From contig OX638130.1 of assembly GCA_951804985.1 (NCBI GenBank), forward strand, positions 79,540,583 to 79,604,582: 64,000 nt of DNA. The letters run 5' to 3'. Shown here piece by piece: positions 35,713 through 49,503 of the stretch. The translations under genes and the position numbers were made by a program. Origin of the DNA: Dryomyza anilis (lineage: Eukaryota > Arthropoda > Insecta > Diptera > Dryomyzidae). Under the pieces are notes generated by a model that was not told the origin of the DNA, made no database searches, and saw only the letters and a program-made list of their open reading frames with translations. Position 1 is the first letter of the stretch. Every line of letters begins with the position of its first letter.

Positions 35713-36220
35713 TTATACCCTACACTAAGAGTGAAAGTGTATATTCAGTTTGGTACGCCGTTTGTAACACCCAGAAGTAAGCATCTCCGGTATGGAAAAG
35801 TATATATATTTTTGATCAGCATGACCTGAGTCGATTTAGCGACGTCCGTCTGTCCGTTAGAAACTCATGAAACTCATAATTTAGATTACTTATATACCTA
35901 CACTGTATGTGTGAAAAAATTGGGCATGTCGGTCCGTTGTGACCTGTGATCTGACCATTTATATTCAAAATTTACATCTACAGTTCAATTTTACTGTATA
36001 CGTGCTTAAGTAAAACTGTTTTGGTCAAATATATATTGACATCATGCTCAAATACACGGAAATAATGTTTTCCCGCGAAACGACTTGTGGTTCCCAAAAA
36101 AAAAATCGAAATTCGGTACACCTACCGTCGGCTTAGACCGACTATAATTTTGATAATCTAGGATAGTTAGGATTATCAAAATTTAAAATTTCCCATGTGA
36201 TCTAACCTTTCCAACTGGTT
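35713..36220 (+). repeat. Dispersed CCCTACACT / GTCCGTCTGTC repeat, copy R2
   Basis: Starts TATACCCTACACTAAGAGTG, shares GTATGGAAAAGTATATATAT, GATTTAGCGACGTCCGTCTG and AAATCGAAATTCGGTA with copy R1, and ends CATGTGATCTAACCTTTCC, as copy R3 does in CATGTGACCTAACTTTCCC. Confidence 0.75.
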
Positions 36221-36225
36221 TTCAT

Positions 36226-36405
36226 TATGTTTTGAAATACCATAAACATTTTTTTGGACATGTACACTGGAGGATGAGGTGTTCCTGGACATGTCTATGA
36301 TGGCCTTGGACAAGAAATTTTTGTTCAATATGTTTTGAAATGCCATAAAAATGATTTTGGACATGTACACTGGAGGATGAGGTGCTCCTGGACATGTTCA
36401 TGATG
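36226..36405. repeat. Two-copy tandem duplication, 102-bp period
   Basis: TGTTTTGAAAT at 36229 recurs at 36331 and the shared stretch includes GGACATGTACACTGGAGGAT and TCCTGGACATGT. About 90% identical by eye. Confidence 0.8.
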
Positions 36406-36409
36406 ATAT

Positions 36410-36777
36410 TGAAAAGAGCGAAAGGTCAAAGAGATCTAAAAGATCGAAAAGATCAAAAAGACCAAAAAGATCAAAAAGATCGAAAAGATCAAAAAGATCA
36501 AAAAGATCGAAAAGATCAAAAAGATCAAAAATATCACAGAGATCAATAATATCGAAAAGAGCGAAAAGATCAAAAATATCAAAAAGATCAAAAATATCGA
36601 AAAGAACAAAAATATCGGAAAGAGCGAAAAGATCAAAAAGATCGAAAAGATAGTAAAGAGCGTAAGGATCAAAAATATCAAATAGAGCGAAAAGACCGTG
36701 AATATTAAAAAGATCAAAAATATTGAAAGGATCGAAAATAGCAAAAAGATAAAAAAAGATCAAAAAGACCAAAAAAA
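36410..36777. repeat. Minisatellite of AAAAAGATC (9 bp)
   Basis: About 40 units of AAAAAGATC and variants (GAAAAGATC, AAAAATATC). Because 9 is a multiple of three, the minus strand stays open as an artificial Phe-Asp-Leu repeat frame; this is not a gene. Confidence 0.95.
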
Positions 36778-37098
36778 ATCATAATATCTATTTCTTTGCC
36801 CATTATACATTTTTTTTTACTGATTACATCATATTGATTTAAGTTTTGTTGTCGTTATTAATCTTAGAAGTTACACAATGGTCCTTGAATGTCCCTCATA
36901 CAGTTTTATTAAAAAAAATATAGTCCTGTGCTCGCGCATTGCAACCGAAAGTAAAAAATTCCTTTAAGAAATATAAATTAATGTTTAGGGTAAAAAAAAT
37001 TGTGTTTTGGATCAGAATAAGCTCAAAAAATTAGATTTCGAGTGTATTAACGCCCTCCCAAAATTTCATCATTTTTAAAACAAATCTTGTGGATGCGC

Positions 37099-37453
37099 AT
37101 CGTCATTGAAGTTGAAAACAGCAACAAAATCGTAATTTTCTTTGATGTTCTTTTTGATTTTTTTTTTTTGTGAAATTATTTCTGGTCAATTCGAGGACCA
37201 TTATATTACTTACAAACCTAATTACGCCAAGAAAATCTCAAGCAATATGATATAATAGTAAAAAAATGTTATAAAGGGCAAAGCACCAACATTTACCCAA
37301 CTATACCCGATAGAAATTGAGCGTTTTGAAAAAAAAGATCCTAAATTCTGGTGCTTTGCCCTTTATAACATTTTTACTATTATATTATAAAAAATCAAAA
37401 AGAACATCAAAGAAAATTACGATTTTGTTGGTGTTTTCAACTTCAATGACGAT
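37099..37453. repeat. Two-part inverted repeat at the left edge of the satellite array
   Basis: Outer arms 37099-37162 and 37389-37453 are complementary over about 64 bp with one mismatch. Inner arms 37251-37288 and 37349-37384 are complementary over about 36 bp apart from two extra A residues. The right outer arm ends at the first unit of the satellite. The left arms are separated by an 88-bp spacer that has no counterpart on the right. Confidence 0.9.
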
Positions 37454-40400
37454 AAAATATAAAATATAAAATATAAAATATAAAATATAAAATATAAAAT
37501 ATAAAATATAAAATATAAAATATAAAATATAAAATATAAAATATAAAATATAAAATATAAAATATAAAATATAAAATATAAAATATAAAATATAAAATAT
37601 AAAATATAAAATATAAAACATAAAATATAAAATATAAAATATAAAATATAAAATATAAAATATAAAATATAAAATATAAAATATAAAATATAAAATATAA
37701 AATATAAAATATAAAATATAAAATATAAAATATAAAATATAAAATATAAAATATAAAATATAAAATATAAAATATAAAATATAAAATATAAAATATAAAA
37801 TATAAAATATAAAATATAAAATATAAAATATAAAATATAAAATATAAAATATAAAATATAAAATATAAAATATAAAATATAAAATATAAAATATAAAATA
37901 TAAAATATAAAATATAAAATATAAAATATAAAATATAAAATATAAAATATAAAATATAAAATATAAAATATAAAATATAAAATATAAAATATAAAATATA
38001 AAATATAAAATATAAAATATAAAATATAAAATATAAAATATAAAATATAAAATATAAAATATAAAATATAAAATATAAAATATAAAATATAAAATATAAA
38101 ATATAAAATATAAAATATAAAATATAAAATATAAAATATAAAATATAAAATATAAAATATAAAATATAAAATATAAAATATAAAATATAAAATATAAAAT
38201 ATAAAATATAAAATATAAAATATAAAATATAAAATATAAAATATAAAATATAAAATATAAAATATAAAATATAAAATATAAAATATAAAATATAAAATAT
38301 AAAATATAAAATATAAAATATAAAATATAAAATATAAAATATAAAATATAAAATATAAAATATAAAATATAAAATATAAAATATAAAATATAAAATATAA
38401 AATATAAAATATAAAATATAAAATATAAAATATAAAATATAAAATATAAAATATAAAATATAAAATATAAAATATAAAATATAAAATATAAAATATAAAA
38501 TATAAAATATAAAATATAAAATATAAAATATAAAATATAAAATATAAAATATAAAATATAAAATATAAAATATAAAATATAAAATATAAAATATAAAATA
38601 TAAAATATAAAATATAAAATATAAAATATAAAATATAAAATATAAAATATAAAATATAAAATATAAAATATAAAATATAAAATATAAAATATAAAATATA
38701 AAATATAAAATATAAAATATAAAATATAAAATATAAAATATAAAATATAAAATATAAAATATAAAATATAAAATATAAAATATAAAATATAAAATATAAA
38801 ATATAAAATATAAAATATAAAATATAAAATATAAAATATAAAATATAAAATATAAAATATAAAATATAAAATATAAAATATAAAATATAAAATATAAAAT
38901 ATAAAATATAAAATATAAAATATAAAATATAAAATATAAAATATAAAATATAAAATATAAAATATAAAATATAAAATATAAAATATAAAATATAAAATAT
39001 AAAATATAAAATATAAAATATAAAATATAAAATATAAAATATAAAATATAAAATATAAAATATAAAATATAAAATATAAAATATAAAATATAAAATATAA
39101 AATATAAAATATAAAATATAAAATATAAAATATAAAATATAAAATATAAAATATAAAATATAAAATATAAAATATAAAATATAAAATATAAAATATAAAA
39201 TATAAAATATAAAATATAAAATATAAAATATAAAATATAAAATATAAAATATAAAATATAAAATATAAAATATAAAATATAAAATATAAAATATAAAATA
39301 TAAAATATAAAATATAAAATATAAAATATAAAATATAAAATATAAAATATAAAATATAAAATATAAAATATAAAATATAAAATATAAAATATAAAATATA
39401 AAATATAAAATATAAAATATAAAATATAAAATATAAAATATAAAATATAAAATATAAAATATAAAATATAAAATATAAAATATAAAATATAAAATATAAA
39501 ATATAAAATATAAAATATAAAATATAAAATATAAAATATAAAATATAAAATATAAAATATAAAATATAAAATATAAAATATAAAATATAAAATATAAAAT
39601 ATAAAATATAAAATATAAAATATAAAATATAAAATATAAAATATAAAATATAAAATATAAAATATAAAATATAAAATATAAAATATAAAATATAAAATAT
39701 AAAATATAAAATATAAAATATAAAATATAAAATATAAAATATAAAATATAAAATATAAAATATAAAATATAAAATATAAAATATAAAATATAAAATATAA
39801 AATATAAAATATAAAATATAAAATATAAAATATAAAATATAAAATATAAAATATAAAATATAAAATATAAAATATAAAATATAAAATATAAAATATAAAA
39901 TATAAAATATAAAATATAAAATATAAAATATAAAATATAAAATATAAAATATAAAATATAAAATATAAAATATAAAATATAAAATATAAAATATAAAATA
40001 TAAAATATAAAATATAAAATATAAAATATAAAATATAAAATATAAAATATAAAATATAAAATATAAAATATAAAATATAAAATATAAAATATAAAATATA
40101 AAATATAAAATATAAAATATAAAATATAAAATATAAAATATAAAATATAAAATATAAAATATAAAATATAAAATATAAAATATAAAATATAAAATATAAA
40201 ATATAAAATATAAAATATAAAATATAAAATATAAAATATAAAATATAAAATATAAAATATAAAATATAAAATATAAAATATAAAATATAAAATATAAAAT
40301 ATAAAATATAAAATATAAAATATAAAATATAAAATATAAAATATAAAATATAAAATATAAAATATAAAATATAAAATATAAAATATAAAATATAAAATAT

Positions 40401-43400
40401 AAAATATAAAATATAAAATATAAAATATAAAATATAAAATATAAAATATAAAATATAAAATATAAAATATAAAATATAAAATATAAAATATAAAATATAA
40501 AATATAAAATATAAAATATAAAATATAAAATATAAAATATAAAATATAAAATATAAAATATAAAATATAAAATATAAAATATAAAATATAAAATATAAAA
40601 TATAAAATATAAAATATAAAATATAAAATATAAAATATAAAATATAAAATATAAAATATAAAATATAAAATATAAAATATAAAATATAAAATATAAAATA
40701 TAAAATATAAAATATAAAATATAAAATATAAAATATAAAATATAAAATATAAAATATAAAATATAAAATATAAAATATAAAATATAAAATATAAAATATA
40801 AAATATAAAATATAAAATATAAAATATAAAATATAAAATATAAAATATAAAATATAAAATATAAAATATAAAATATAAAATATAAAATATAAAATATAAA
40901 ATATAAAATATAAAATATAAAATATAAAATATAAAATATAAAATATAAAATATAAAATATAAAATATAAAATATAAAATATAAAATATAAAATATAAAAT
41001 ATAAAATATAAAATATAAAATATAAAATATAAAATATAAAATATAAAATATAAAATATAAAATATAAAATATAAAATATAAAATATAAAATATAAAATAT
41101 AAAATATAAAATATAAAATATAAAATATAAAATATAAAATATAAAATATAAAATATAAAATATAAAATATAAAATATAAAATATAAAATATAAAATATAA
41201 AATATAAAATATAAAATATAAAATATAAAATATAAAATATAAAATATAAAATATAAAATATAAAATATAAAATATAAAATATAAAATATAAAATATAAAA
41301 TATAAAATATAAAATATAAAATATAAAATATAAAATATAAAATATAAAATATAAAATATAAAATATAAAATATAAAATATAAAATATAAAATATAAAATA
41401 TAAAATATAAAATATAAAATATAAAATATAAAATATAAAATATAAAATATAAAATATAAAATATAAAATATAAAATATAAAATATAAAATATAAAATATA
41501 AAATATAAAATATAAAATATAAAATATAAAATATAAAATATAAAATATAAAATATAAAATATAAAATATAAAATATAAAATATAAAATATAAAATATAAA
41601 ATATAAAATATAAAATATAAAATATAAAATATAAAATATAAAATATAAAATATAAAATATAAAATATAAAATATAAAATATAAAATATAAAATATAAAAT
41701 ATAAAATATAAAATATAAAATATAAAATATAAAATATAAAATATAAAATATAAAATATAAAATATAAAATATAAAATATAAAATATAAAATATAAAATAT
41801 AAAATATAAAATATAAAATATAAAATATAAAATATAAAATATAAAATATAAAATATAAAATATAAAATATAAAATATAAAATATAAAATATAAAATATAA
41901 AATATAAAATATAAAATATAAAATATAAAATATAAAATATAAAATATAAAATATAAAATATAAAATATAAAATATAAAATATAAAATATAAAATATAAAA
42001 TATAAAATATAAAATATAAAATATAAAATATAAAATATAAAATATAAAATATAAAATATAAAATATAAAATATAAAATATAAAATATAAAATATAAAATA
42101 TAAAATATAAAATATAAAATATAAAATATAAAATATAAAATATAAAATATAAAATATAAAATATAAAATATAAAATATAAAATATAAAATATAAAATATA
42201 AAATATAAAATATAAAATATAAAATATAAAATATAAAATATAAAATATAAAATATAAAATATAAAATATAAAATATAAAATATAAAATATAAAATATAAA
42301 ATATAAAATATAAAATATAAAATATAAAATATAAAATATAAAATATAAAATATAAAATATAAAATATAAAATATAAAATATAAAATATAAAATATAAAAT
42401 ATAAAATATAAAATATAAAATATAAAATATAAAATATAAAATATAAAATATAAAATATAAAATATAAAATATAAAATATAAAATATAAAATATAAAATAT
42501 AAAATATAAAATATAAAATATAAAATATAAAATATAAAATATAAAATATAAAATATAAAATATAAAATATAAAATATAAAATATAAAATATAAAATATAA
42601 AATATAAAATATAAAATATAAAATATAAAATATAAAATATAAAATATAAAATATAAAATATAAAATATAAAATATAAAATATAAAATATAAAATATAAAA
42701 TATAAAATATAAAATATAAAATATAAAATATAAAATATAAAATATAAAATATAAAATATAAAATATAAAATATAAAATATAAAATATAAAATATAAAATA
42801 TAAAATATAAAATATAAAATATAAAATATAAAATATAAAATATAAAATATAAAATATAAAATATAAAATATAAAATATAAAATATAAAATATAAAATATA
42901 AAATATAAAATATAAAATATAAAATATAAAATATAAAATATAAAATATAAAATATAAAATATAAAATATAAAATATAAAATATAAAATATAAAATATAAA
43001 ATATAAAATATAAAATATAAAATATAAAATATAAAATATAAAATATAAAATATAAAATATAAAATATAAAATATAAAATATAAAATATAAAATATAAAAT
43101 ATAAAATATAAAATATAAAATATAAAATATAAAATATAAAATATAAAATATAAAATATAAAATATAAAATATAAAATATAAAATATAAAATATAAAATAT
43201 AAAATATAAAATATAAAATATAAAATATAAAATATAAAATATAAAATATAAAATATAAAATATAAAATATAAAATATAAAATATAAAATATAAAATATAA
43301 AATATAAAATATAAAATATAAAATATAAAATATAAAATATAAAATATAAAATATAAAATATAAAATATAAAATATAAAATATAAAATATAAAATATAAAA

Positions 43401-44985
43401 TATAAAATATAAAATATAAAATATAAAATATAAAATATAAAATATAAAATATAAAATATAAAATATAAAATATAAAATATAAAATATAAAATATAAAATA
43501 TAAAATATAAAATATAAAATATAAAATATAAAATATAAAATATAAAATATAAAATATAAAATATAAAATATAAAATATAAAATATAAAATATAAAATATA
43601 AAATATAAAATATAAAATATAAAATATAAAATATAAAATATAAAATATAAAATATAAAATATAAAATATAAAATATAAAATATAAAATATAAAATATAAA
43701 ATATAAAATATAAAATATAAAATATAAAATATAAAATATAAAATATAAAATATAAAATATAAAATATAAAATATAAAATATAAAATATAAAATATAAAAT
43801 ATAAAATATAAAATATAAAATATAAAATATAAAATATAAAATATAAAATATAAAATATAAAATATAAAATATAAAATATAAAATATAAAATATAAAATAT
43901 AAAATATAAAATATAAAATATAAAATATAAAATATAAAATATAAAATATAAAATATAAAATATAAAATATAAAATATAAAATATAAAATATAAAATATAA
44001 AATATAAAATATAAAATATAAAATATAAAATATAAAATATAAAATATAAAATATAAAATATAAAATATAAAATATAAAATATAAAATATAAAATATAAAA
44101 TATAAAATATAAAATATAAAATATAAAATATAAAATATAAAATATAAAATATAAAATATAAAATATAAAATATAAAATATAAAATATAAAATATAAAATA
44201 TAAAATATAAAATATAAAATATAAAATATAAAATATAAAATATAAAATATAAAATATAAAATATAAAATATAAAATATAAAATATAAAATATAAAATATA
44301 AAATATAAAATATAAAATATAAAATATAAAATATAAAATATAAAATATAAAATATAAAATATAAAATATAAAATATAAAATATAAAATATAAAATATAAA
44401 ATATAAAATATAAAATATAAAATATAAAATATAAAATATAAAATATAAAATATAAAATATAAAATATAAAATATAAAATATAAAATATAAAATATAAAAT
44501 ATAAAATATAAAATATAAAATATAAAATATAAAATATAAAATATAAAATATAAAATATAAAATATAAAATATAAAATATAAAATATAAAATATAAAATAT
44601 AAAATATAAAATATAAAATATAAAATATAAAATATAAAATATAAAATATAAAATATAAAATATAAAATATAAAATATAAAATATAAAATATAAAATATAA
44701 AATATAAAATATAAAATATAAAATATAAAATATAAAATATAAAATATAAAATATAAAATATAAAATATAAAATATAAAATATAAAATATAAAATATAAAA
44801 TATAAAATATAAAATATAAAATATAAAATATAAAATATAAAATATAAAATATAAAATATAAAATATAAAATATAAAATATAAAATATAAAATATAAAATA
44901 TAAAATATAAAATATAAAATATAAAATATAAAATATAAAATATAAAATATAAAATATAAAATATAAAATATAAAATATAAAATAT
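37452..44985. repeat. 7-bp satellite (ATAAAAT)n, about 7.5 kb
   Basis: Around 1,076 tandem copies of ATAAAAT. The only substitution I found is a T-to-C change at 37619, about 24 units from the left edge. The array has no GC otherwise. Seven is not a multiple of three, so open frames in it are meaningless. It lies between Pgd and the D2HGDH gene. Confidence 0.98.
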
Positions 44986-45188
44986 AATATATAACTGCCC
45001 TGAGCTATAAGCTTTATTTTTGATGTAATTTTTTTATTTACCCTGTTAAGTTTTTATGTTATGAATAAGAAAAATGTAAAAATAATTTCATTTATAGAAG
45101 ATTGGAATACACATTATCGACATATAAATAAATATTGTCCTGTTATAAAAGGTGAAATGTCAATCAATTGGTAGATTTTCTAAACAAA

Positions 45189-45194
45189 TTTATT
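45189..45194 (-). terminator. Probable poly(A) signal of the D2HGDH gene
   Basis: AATAAA on the minus strand, 105 bp after the stop codon at 45299. Motif only. Confidence 0.45.
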
Positions 45195-45298
45195 ATTATT
45201 GTTATTAGCAAAAATACATAATAATTTTCTATGAACAAAATATATAAACTTGTGAAAAATCATCTGGCGTTCCATGGATGTTGGCCAGATTACATCCC

Positions 45299-48200
45299 TC
45301 AGTTCAGCACCTTGTACGGATTTAGAATGCAATTTGGATCAAAGAGTGTCTTCATTTCATGCATCATTTGAATAGCGTTTTTGCTCTTTGAATAGGGGAG
45401 ATACTTCGTCTTGAGAAAACCAATGCCGTGTTCTGCACTAATACTTCCCTTTACCTTCGAAGTGTACTCATACACAAAGGGTTCAATTTGTTTATAAATT
45501 TCATCTGTGTATTCTGGGCAAGAAATGTTAAGATGTAAATTTGAGTCACCTAAAAGATTGAGTATTAGTAATGTGAGTATCAATCAAAACAAAACGTTAT
45601 CATTGGTATACGAACCCAGATGTCCGTAACCACAGACCCGCGTGGCCAGTCCACCAACACGTTTCTCCATGGCAGGGACAATATTGTAGAACTCTCTTAG
45701 AGGCAAAGAAATATCGTACTTAAAGCAATAACCGTCATTGATTAGAGCTACTGGAACTAATTCACGCAGCTTCCAGATCTGCTGTACCTTTCCATCATCA
45801 CCTGTAATGGTACCATCCATGATTTCGCCAGCGTCCATGCCGTGTTCCAGAAAACCTTGAAACTTTTCCATGTCGTGATCGGCATTGCTACCTGATGTCT
45901 CGATAAGCATATAAAAAGGATATCCATCGATTGGTGAGCTAATGAGAGTATGAAAGTAATATTTTATGATATAATCGTAGCCAAAATAGTAAAGCTTCAC
46001 CGAAAAAATAATGTTTTTCATGTTTGAAGTATATACAGGTTAAGTTATCTTTAAAATTCAGGAGCCATTTACTGTTTGAAAGTTTCAACATTTGTTTACG
46101 TAAACATCAATGCTTTGTTTACAATTTCACAAAATTAACAAAAACTCTATATTTTAACATGAACAAAAGTCAACACTTAAAAACTTTTTAAGATCTCCAG
46201 GACTTCAAAATGAACCATGGTGTATTTAGAATGTAAAATAGTTAATTTTTGCAGTGAAATTTTAATAAAATAGATAAGTGCAAAAAACATAACCTTTAAA
46301 TAAATTTAAAAATTACAATTAAATGTTTTGTTTTCAATATTTTTTATTGGCATTCTCAACATTATGTATGCCAACTATCTGTCTAGATGAACTAACCTGT
46401 ATATACTTCAAGTATGATGTTTTTAAAATACATTATATTATGTACTTTAAAATAAATATTCGATTTTGGTCCAAAAGCAAATGTATTTGTTTTTACTAAA
46501 TTGAAGTAGTGAAGTTTTACTACATTTGTAGATATTTATACCCTACACCTATGAGGTACAGGGTATATTAACTTTGTGCATATATTGTAACGCCCCTTAG
46601 GAGGCGTGTCCGGTATGGAAAAGTATATATATTCTTGATCAGCATCACTACCCGAGTCCGTTTAGCCATGTCCGTCTGTCTGTCTGTCTGTCTGTCCGTC
46701 TTGCTGTCTTGCTGTCTTGCTGTCTTGCTGTCCGAATACAGAATAACTTGAGAAATACTGATCAGAATGCGATGAAATTTCGTCTCAATATATTTTAGCC
46801 AAAAGTAGGAACTGAGTTTGAAAATGAGCCAAATCGGTCAACGGACACGCCCACCTCCCATACAAGTCTTTTTTATATAACTCTTTCGGAACTAATAACT
46901 CGAAAAGTATTCAAGGTATAGTTATAATGTTTAAAACGTATTGTTAGAATTCACCTTAAAATATGTGGTCCAAAAATGGGCGTAATCCGCCCACTTTTTT
47001 TTTTTCATTATTTCCCGGGTTTTCATAGTGGAAATTTGAACCGTAAATTATTAAAATCAAATCTATGAAATATTATCCTTACAAAATTTTTGAATATAGG
47101 CGTGGTCCGCCCATTTACATTTTTCTAATTTTTTTGTATTAGTTTTTTATACTTTTATATCAGTTTTTAAATTATGGGGATATAAGATGTAAATTTCTGA
47201 TATGTGAATAATATTCTGAGAGTGGGGAGGTTCAGTATAATTAAAAACTTTAAAATTAAGATATACAATTAAATATACCACCAATGGTGTAGGGTATTCC
47301 ATAGTCGGGCCCGACCGACTATAATAGTCCGCCCCATATGACCGAACTTACCCATGTGACCTAACTTTCCCAACTCGTTTTATCTACATTTGTTAAACGT
47401 GCCGAGGAAGTCTGTAGAAAAATTACTACACCTGGATTTATTTTAACTATATCCTGTATTATACTTATATTATATTTATATTATTGGTATATTTTTATAA
47501 TATGAAAATATGATATGCACTTGCATTTCAAATGCAAATAAAAACCTTGAACACATTTATCTTAAAAAACTGTTTTTAGACACATGCTCATAATTATCCC
47601 TAGTTTCACGTACATGTCGATTTTTTTCAAGTGTATTTTTCGATATTTGAAGTGGTATATGAAAAAAATATATAAACAAATAAATTAAAGTGTAAACTAA
47701 TAATTACTTCAAATTAAATTGATCCACGCTTGCTTTTAACGAAGGTGCATCCATCATTTCGCACGACGACAAAATCTCTCCCAAATGGCGTCTAGCACTT
47801 ACGAATGTCTTAAGAACATCATCAAATGAGTTCATGCCTAAAACCGATAGTTTGACAAGACTTAGAATTCGAAAAGTCCGTCCAAGCAAGACATACCTAG
47901 AAATGCAACATGTACGGCTTTAGGAGCAGGTGGACATAGCATTGAAAGCTTCGTAATAACCCCCAAAGTTCCCTCGGAGCCAATAAAAAGATGCTTCAGA
48001 TGATATCCAGTATTGTCTTTTTTGAAGTCTGACATAAGATCAAGAATACGACCGCCCGGCAATACCTATAAAGCACACATTTTGAATAGATCTCAAATCT
48101 TATATAATCGCCAATTGACTCAACTGCTTCAACACCAAGAACGGAGCCATGCAAATTGCCATAACGCAACACACGTAGACCACCAGCATTTGTGGATAGA

Positions 48201-48734
48201 TTTCCGCCCACGTGGCAACTCGCCTTGGCTCCCAAGTCTATGGGTACTACCAGTCCGGCCTCTCTGGCTCGTTGGTCGAGATTTTCCAATATGCAACCCG
48301 AGTCACACACAGCGATGCCCGTTACTTCATCAATGCTGTGTATTTTATTTAGTCGATGCAGTGAAAGAACTATTTCGTCACAAACCGGCACTGAACCACC
48401 CACCAGACCAGTGTTTCCACCCTGTGGACATATAGCCAATTTTCGATCATTGCAATATTTCATAATGGCGGAGACCTCATCGGTACATCCCGGTTTGAGC
48501 ACAAGTTGGCTGTTTCCTTTAAAGAGATAATAGATTGTAGTTCATTTTAGAATTTAGAATGTTCCTCAGCATGTTTTGTTCGCCTCACGCACCACGCACA
48601 CTTCTAAGAAAGTCCACGTTGTAGTTCTGCAAATCGTCCTGGAGCATGTGCTGTGCGCCCACTACTCCGGCAAAAAAACCAAGATCTTTATCGCTTAGCA
48701 CCGCATAGTTACCACGTTTTACATTGTGACGAAC
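45299..48734 (-). CDS. D2hgdh: D-2-hydroxyglutarate dehydrogenase (CG3835 orthologue), 5' coding exon missing
   Basis: Six minus-strand exons: 48734-48589, 48509-48125, 48065-47897, 47837-47708, 45938-45616 and 45549-45299, joined in phase to 467 codons plus stop. Motifs in order: [10 protein letters not shown], the FAD-binding [89 protein letters not shown] with the metal-binding histidines, [10 protein letters not shown], and the C-terminal NPYK. The enzyme is a mitochondrial FAD flavoprotein that oxidises D-2-hydroxyglutarate to 2-oxoglutarate. The family is about 520-530 aa, so some 55-65 N-terminal residues, with the mitochondrial presequence, lie in an exon upstream of 48734 that I could not find. 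The second exon uses a weak GTTGAG donor. Human GDGNLHLN reads GDSNLHLN here. Intron 4 (1,769 bp) holds transposons. Confidence 0.95.
46024..46411. mobile_element. MITE with 22-bp inverted ends, in D2HGDH intron 4
   Basis: Ends TTGAAGTATATACAGGTTAA and its near-complement TAACCTGTATATACTTCAA face each other across 388 bp. No coding capacity. The flanks do not show an obvious duplication. Confidence 0.75.
46535..47393 (+). repeat. Dispersed CCCTACACC / GTCCGTCTGTC repeat, copy R3 (longest)
   Basis: Starts ATACCCTACACCTATGAGG, contains a TCTG/TCCG run and four TTGCTGTC units (46702-46735), and ends GGTGTAGGGTATTCC, a GTCGGGCCCGACCGAC palindrome and ACCTAACTTTCCCAACTCG. So the body is framed by inverted CCCTACACC/GGTGTAGGG words with a further conserved tail. 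It lies in D2HGDH intron 4. Confidence 0.75.
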
Positions 48735-48937
48735 CTAAAAAAAAACATTGTTAAACGATTTCAAGCAAAGTCAATACCTAATCATTTAATCGGCAAAAGA
48801 GAAATAGCACGTTTTTTATTATAAGAATTTTGATTTGATGGTAATTTTGGTACGAGAAACACGATCCGAAATCTATTTGTTGATTTATTGTTTTGTTAAA
48901 CCGCCAGGTGCAATAACAAAACAATAACAAAACAATG

Positions 48938-49162
48938 CACTCAGTAAAAAGTTTCCTCATAATAAGGAAATTTTACTTGAAATAGCGTCAAGTTCAATTT
49001 TACTTATTTTTAGGAAGGTTTTTCCTTAATAGTAGTAAAATATCCTTATTATTAGGAAAATTTTACTAAAAGTAAGGAAAATTTCCTAAAAATGAGGAAG
49101 TTTTTTCCTTAACGCTATTTCAAGTAAATTTTCCTTATTATGAGGAAACTTTTTTCTGAGTG
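48938..49162. mobile_element. Near-perfect palindromic MITE (225 bp)
   Basis: CACTCAGTAAAAAGTTTCCT at the left matches the inverse of AGGAAACTTTTTTCTGAGTG at the right, and pairing continues inward through AAGGAAATTTTACTTGAAAT and AGCG. The centre contains further AGGAAA/TTTCCT words. It lies just upstream of the known D2HGDH exons, so it is probably within that gene's first intron. Confidence 0.85.
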
Positions 49163-49503
49163 TGGGATCCACTAAACCATATATTGTTCACTACACTCTA
49201 AAAAAGGAATGTTTATAAAATACTTGTGGGAAACTATCGGTTACTTCTGGTAAATACATATTGGGTGGCAGAAATACTTATTGTTAGTCGTAAATTATAA
49301 TGGCTTATTGCAAACAATTACACAATTCTAGTGTTTGAACAAAACAATATCTATTTTCTTAAAAACATTTAATATGTTTACCAAAAGCACTCTATTAAAG
49401 TCACTTCAATTATTACTCCCAAACACTCATTTGTTATCCTATAAATAAAGAAAGTATTTAAGATAAGTAATAAATACATGATATTTCTTTGTGACAAACA
49501 CTG

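Noticed and set aside
36398..36772. Two long minus-strand frames (124 and 102 aa) rich in Phe, Asp, Leu or Ile
   Set aside because: They are translations of the 9-bp AAAAAGATC minisatellite; the unit length keeps all frames open.
37385..37621. 78-aa minus-strand frame of Tyr, Ile, Leu and Phe
   Set aside because: Translation of the ATAAAAT satellite and its flanking hairpin, ended by the single base change at 37619.
37452..44985. CRISPR-like or functional repeat array
   Set aside because: There are no spacers; it is a simple 7-bp satellite in a eukaryotic genome.
48013..48530. Plus-strand frames of 140 and 112 codons
   Set aside because: They are antisense to D2HGDH exons.
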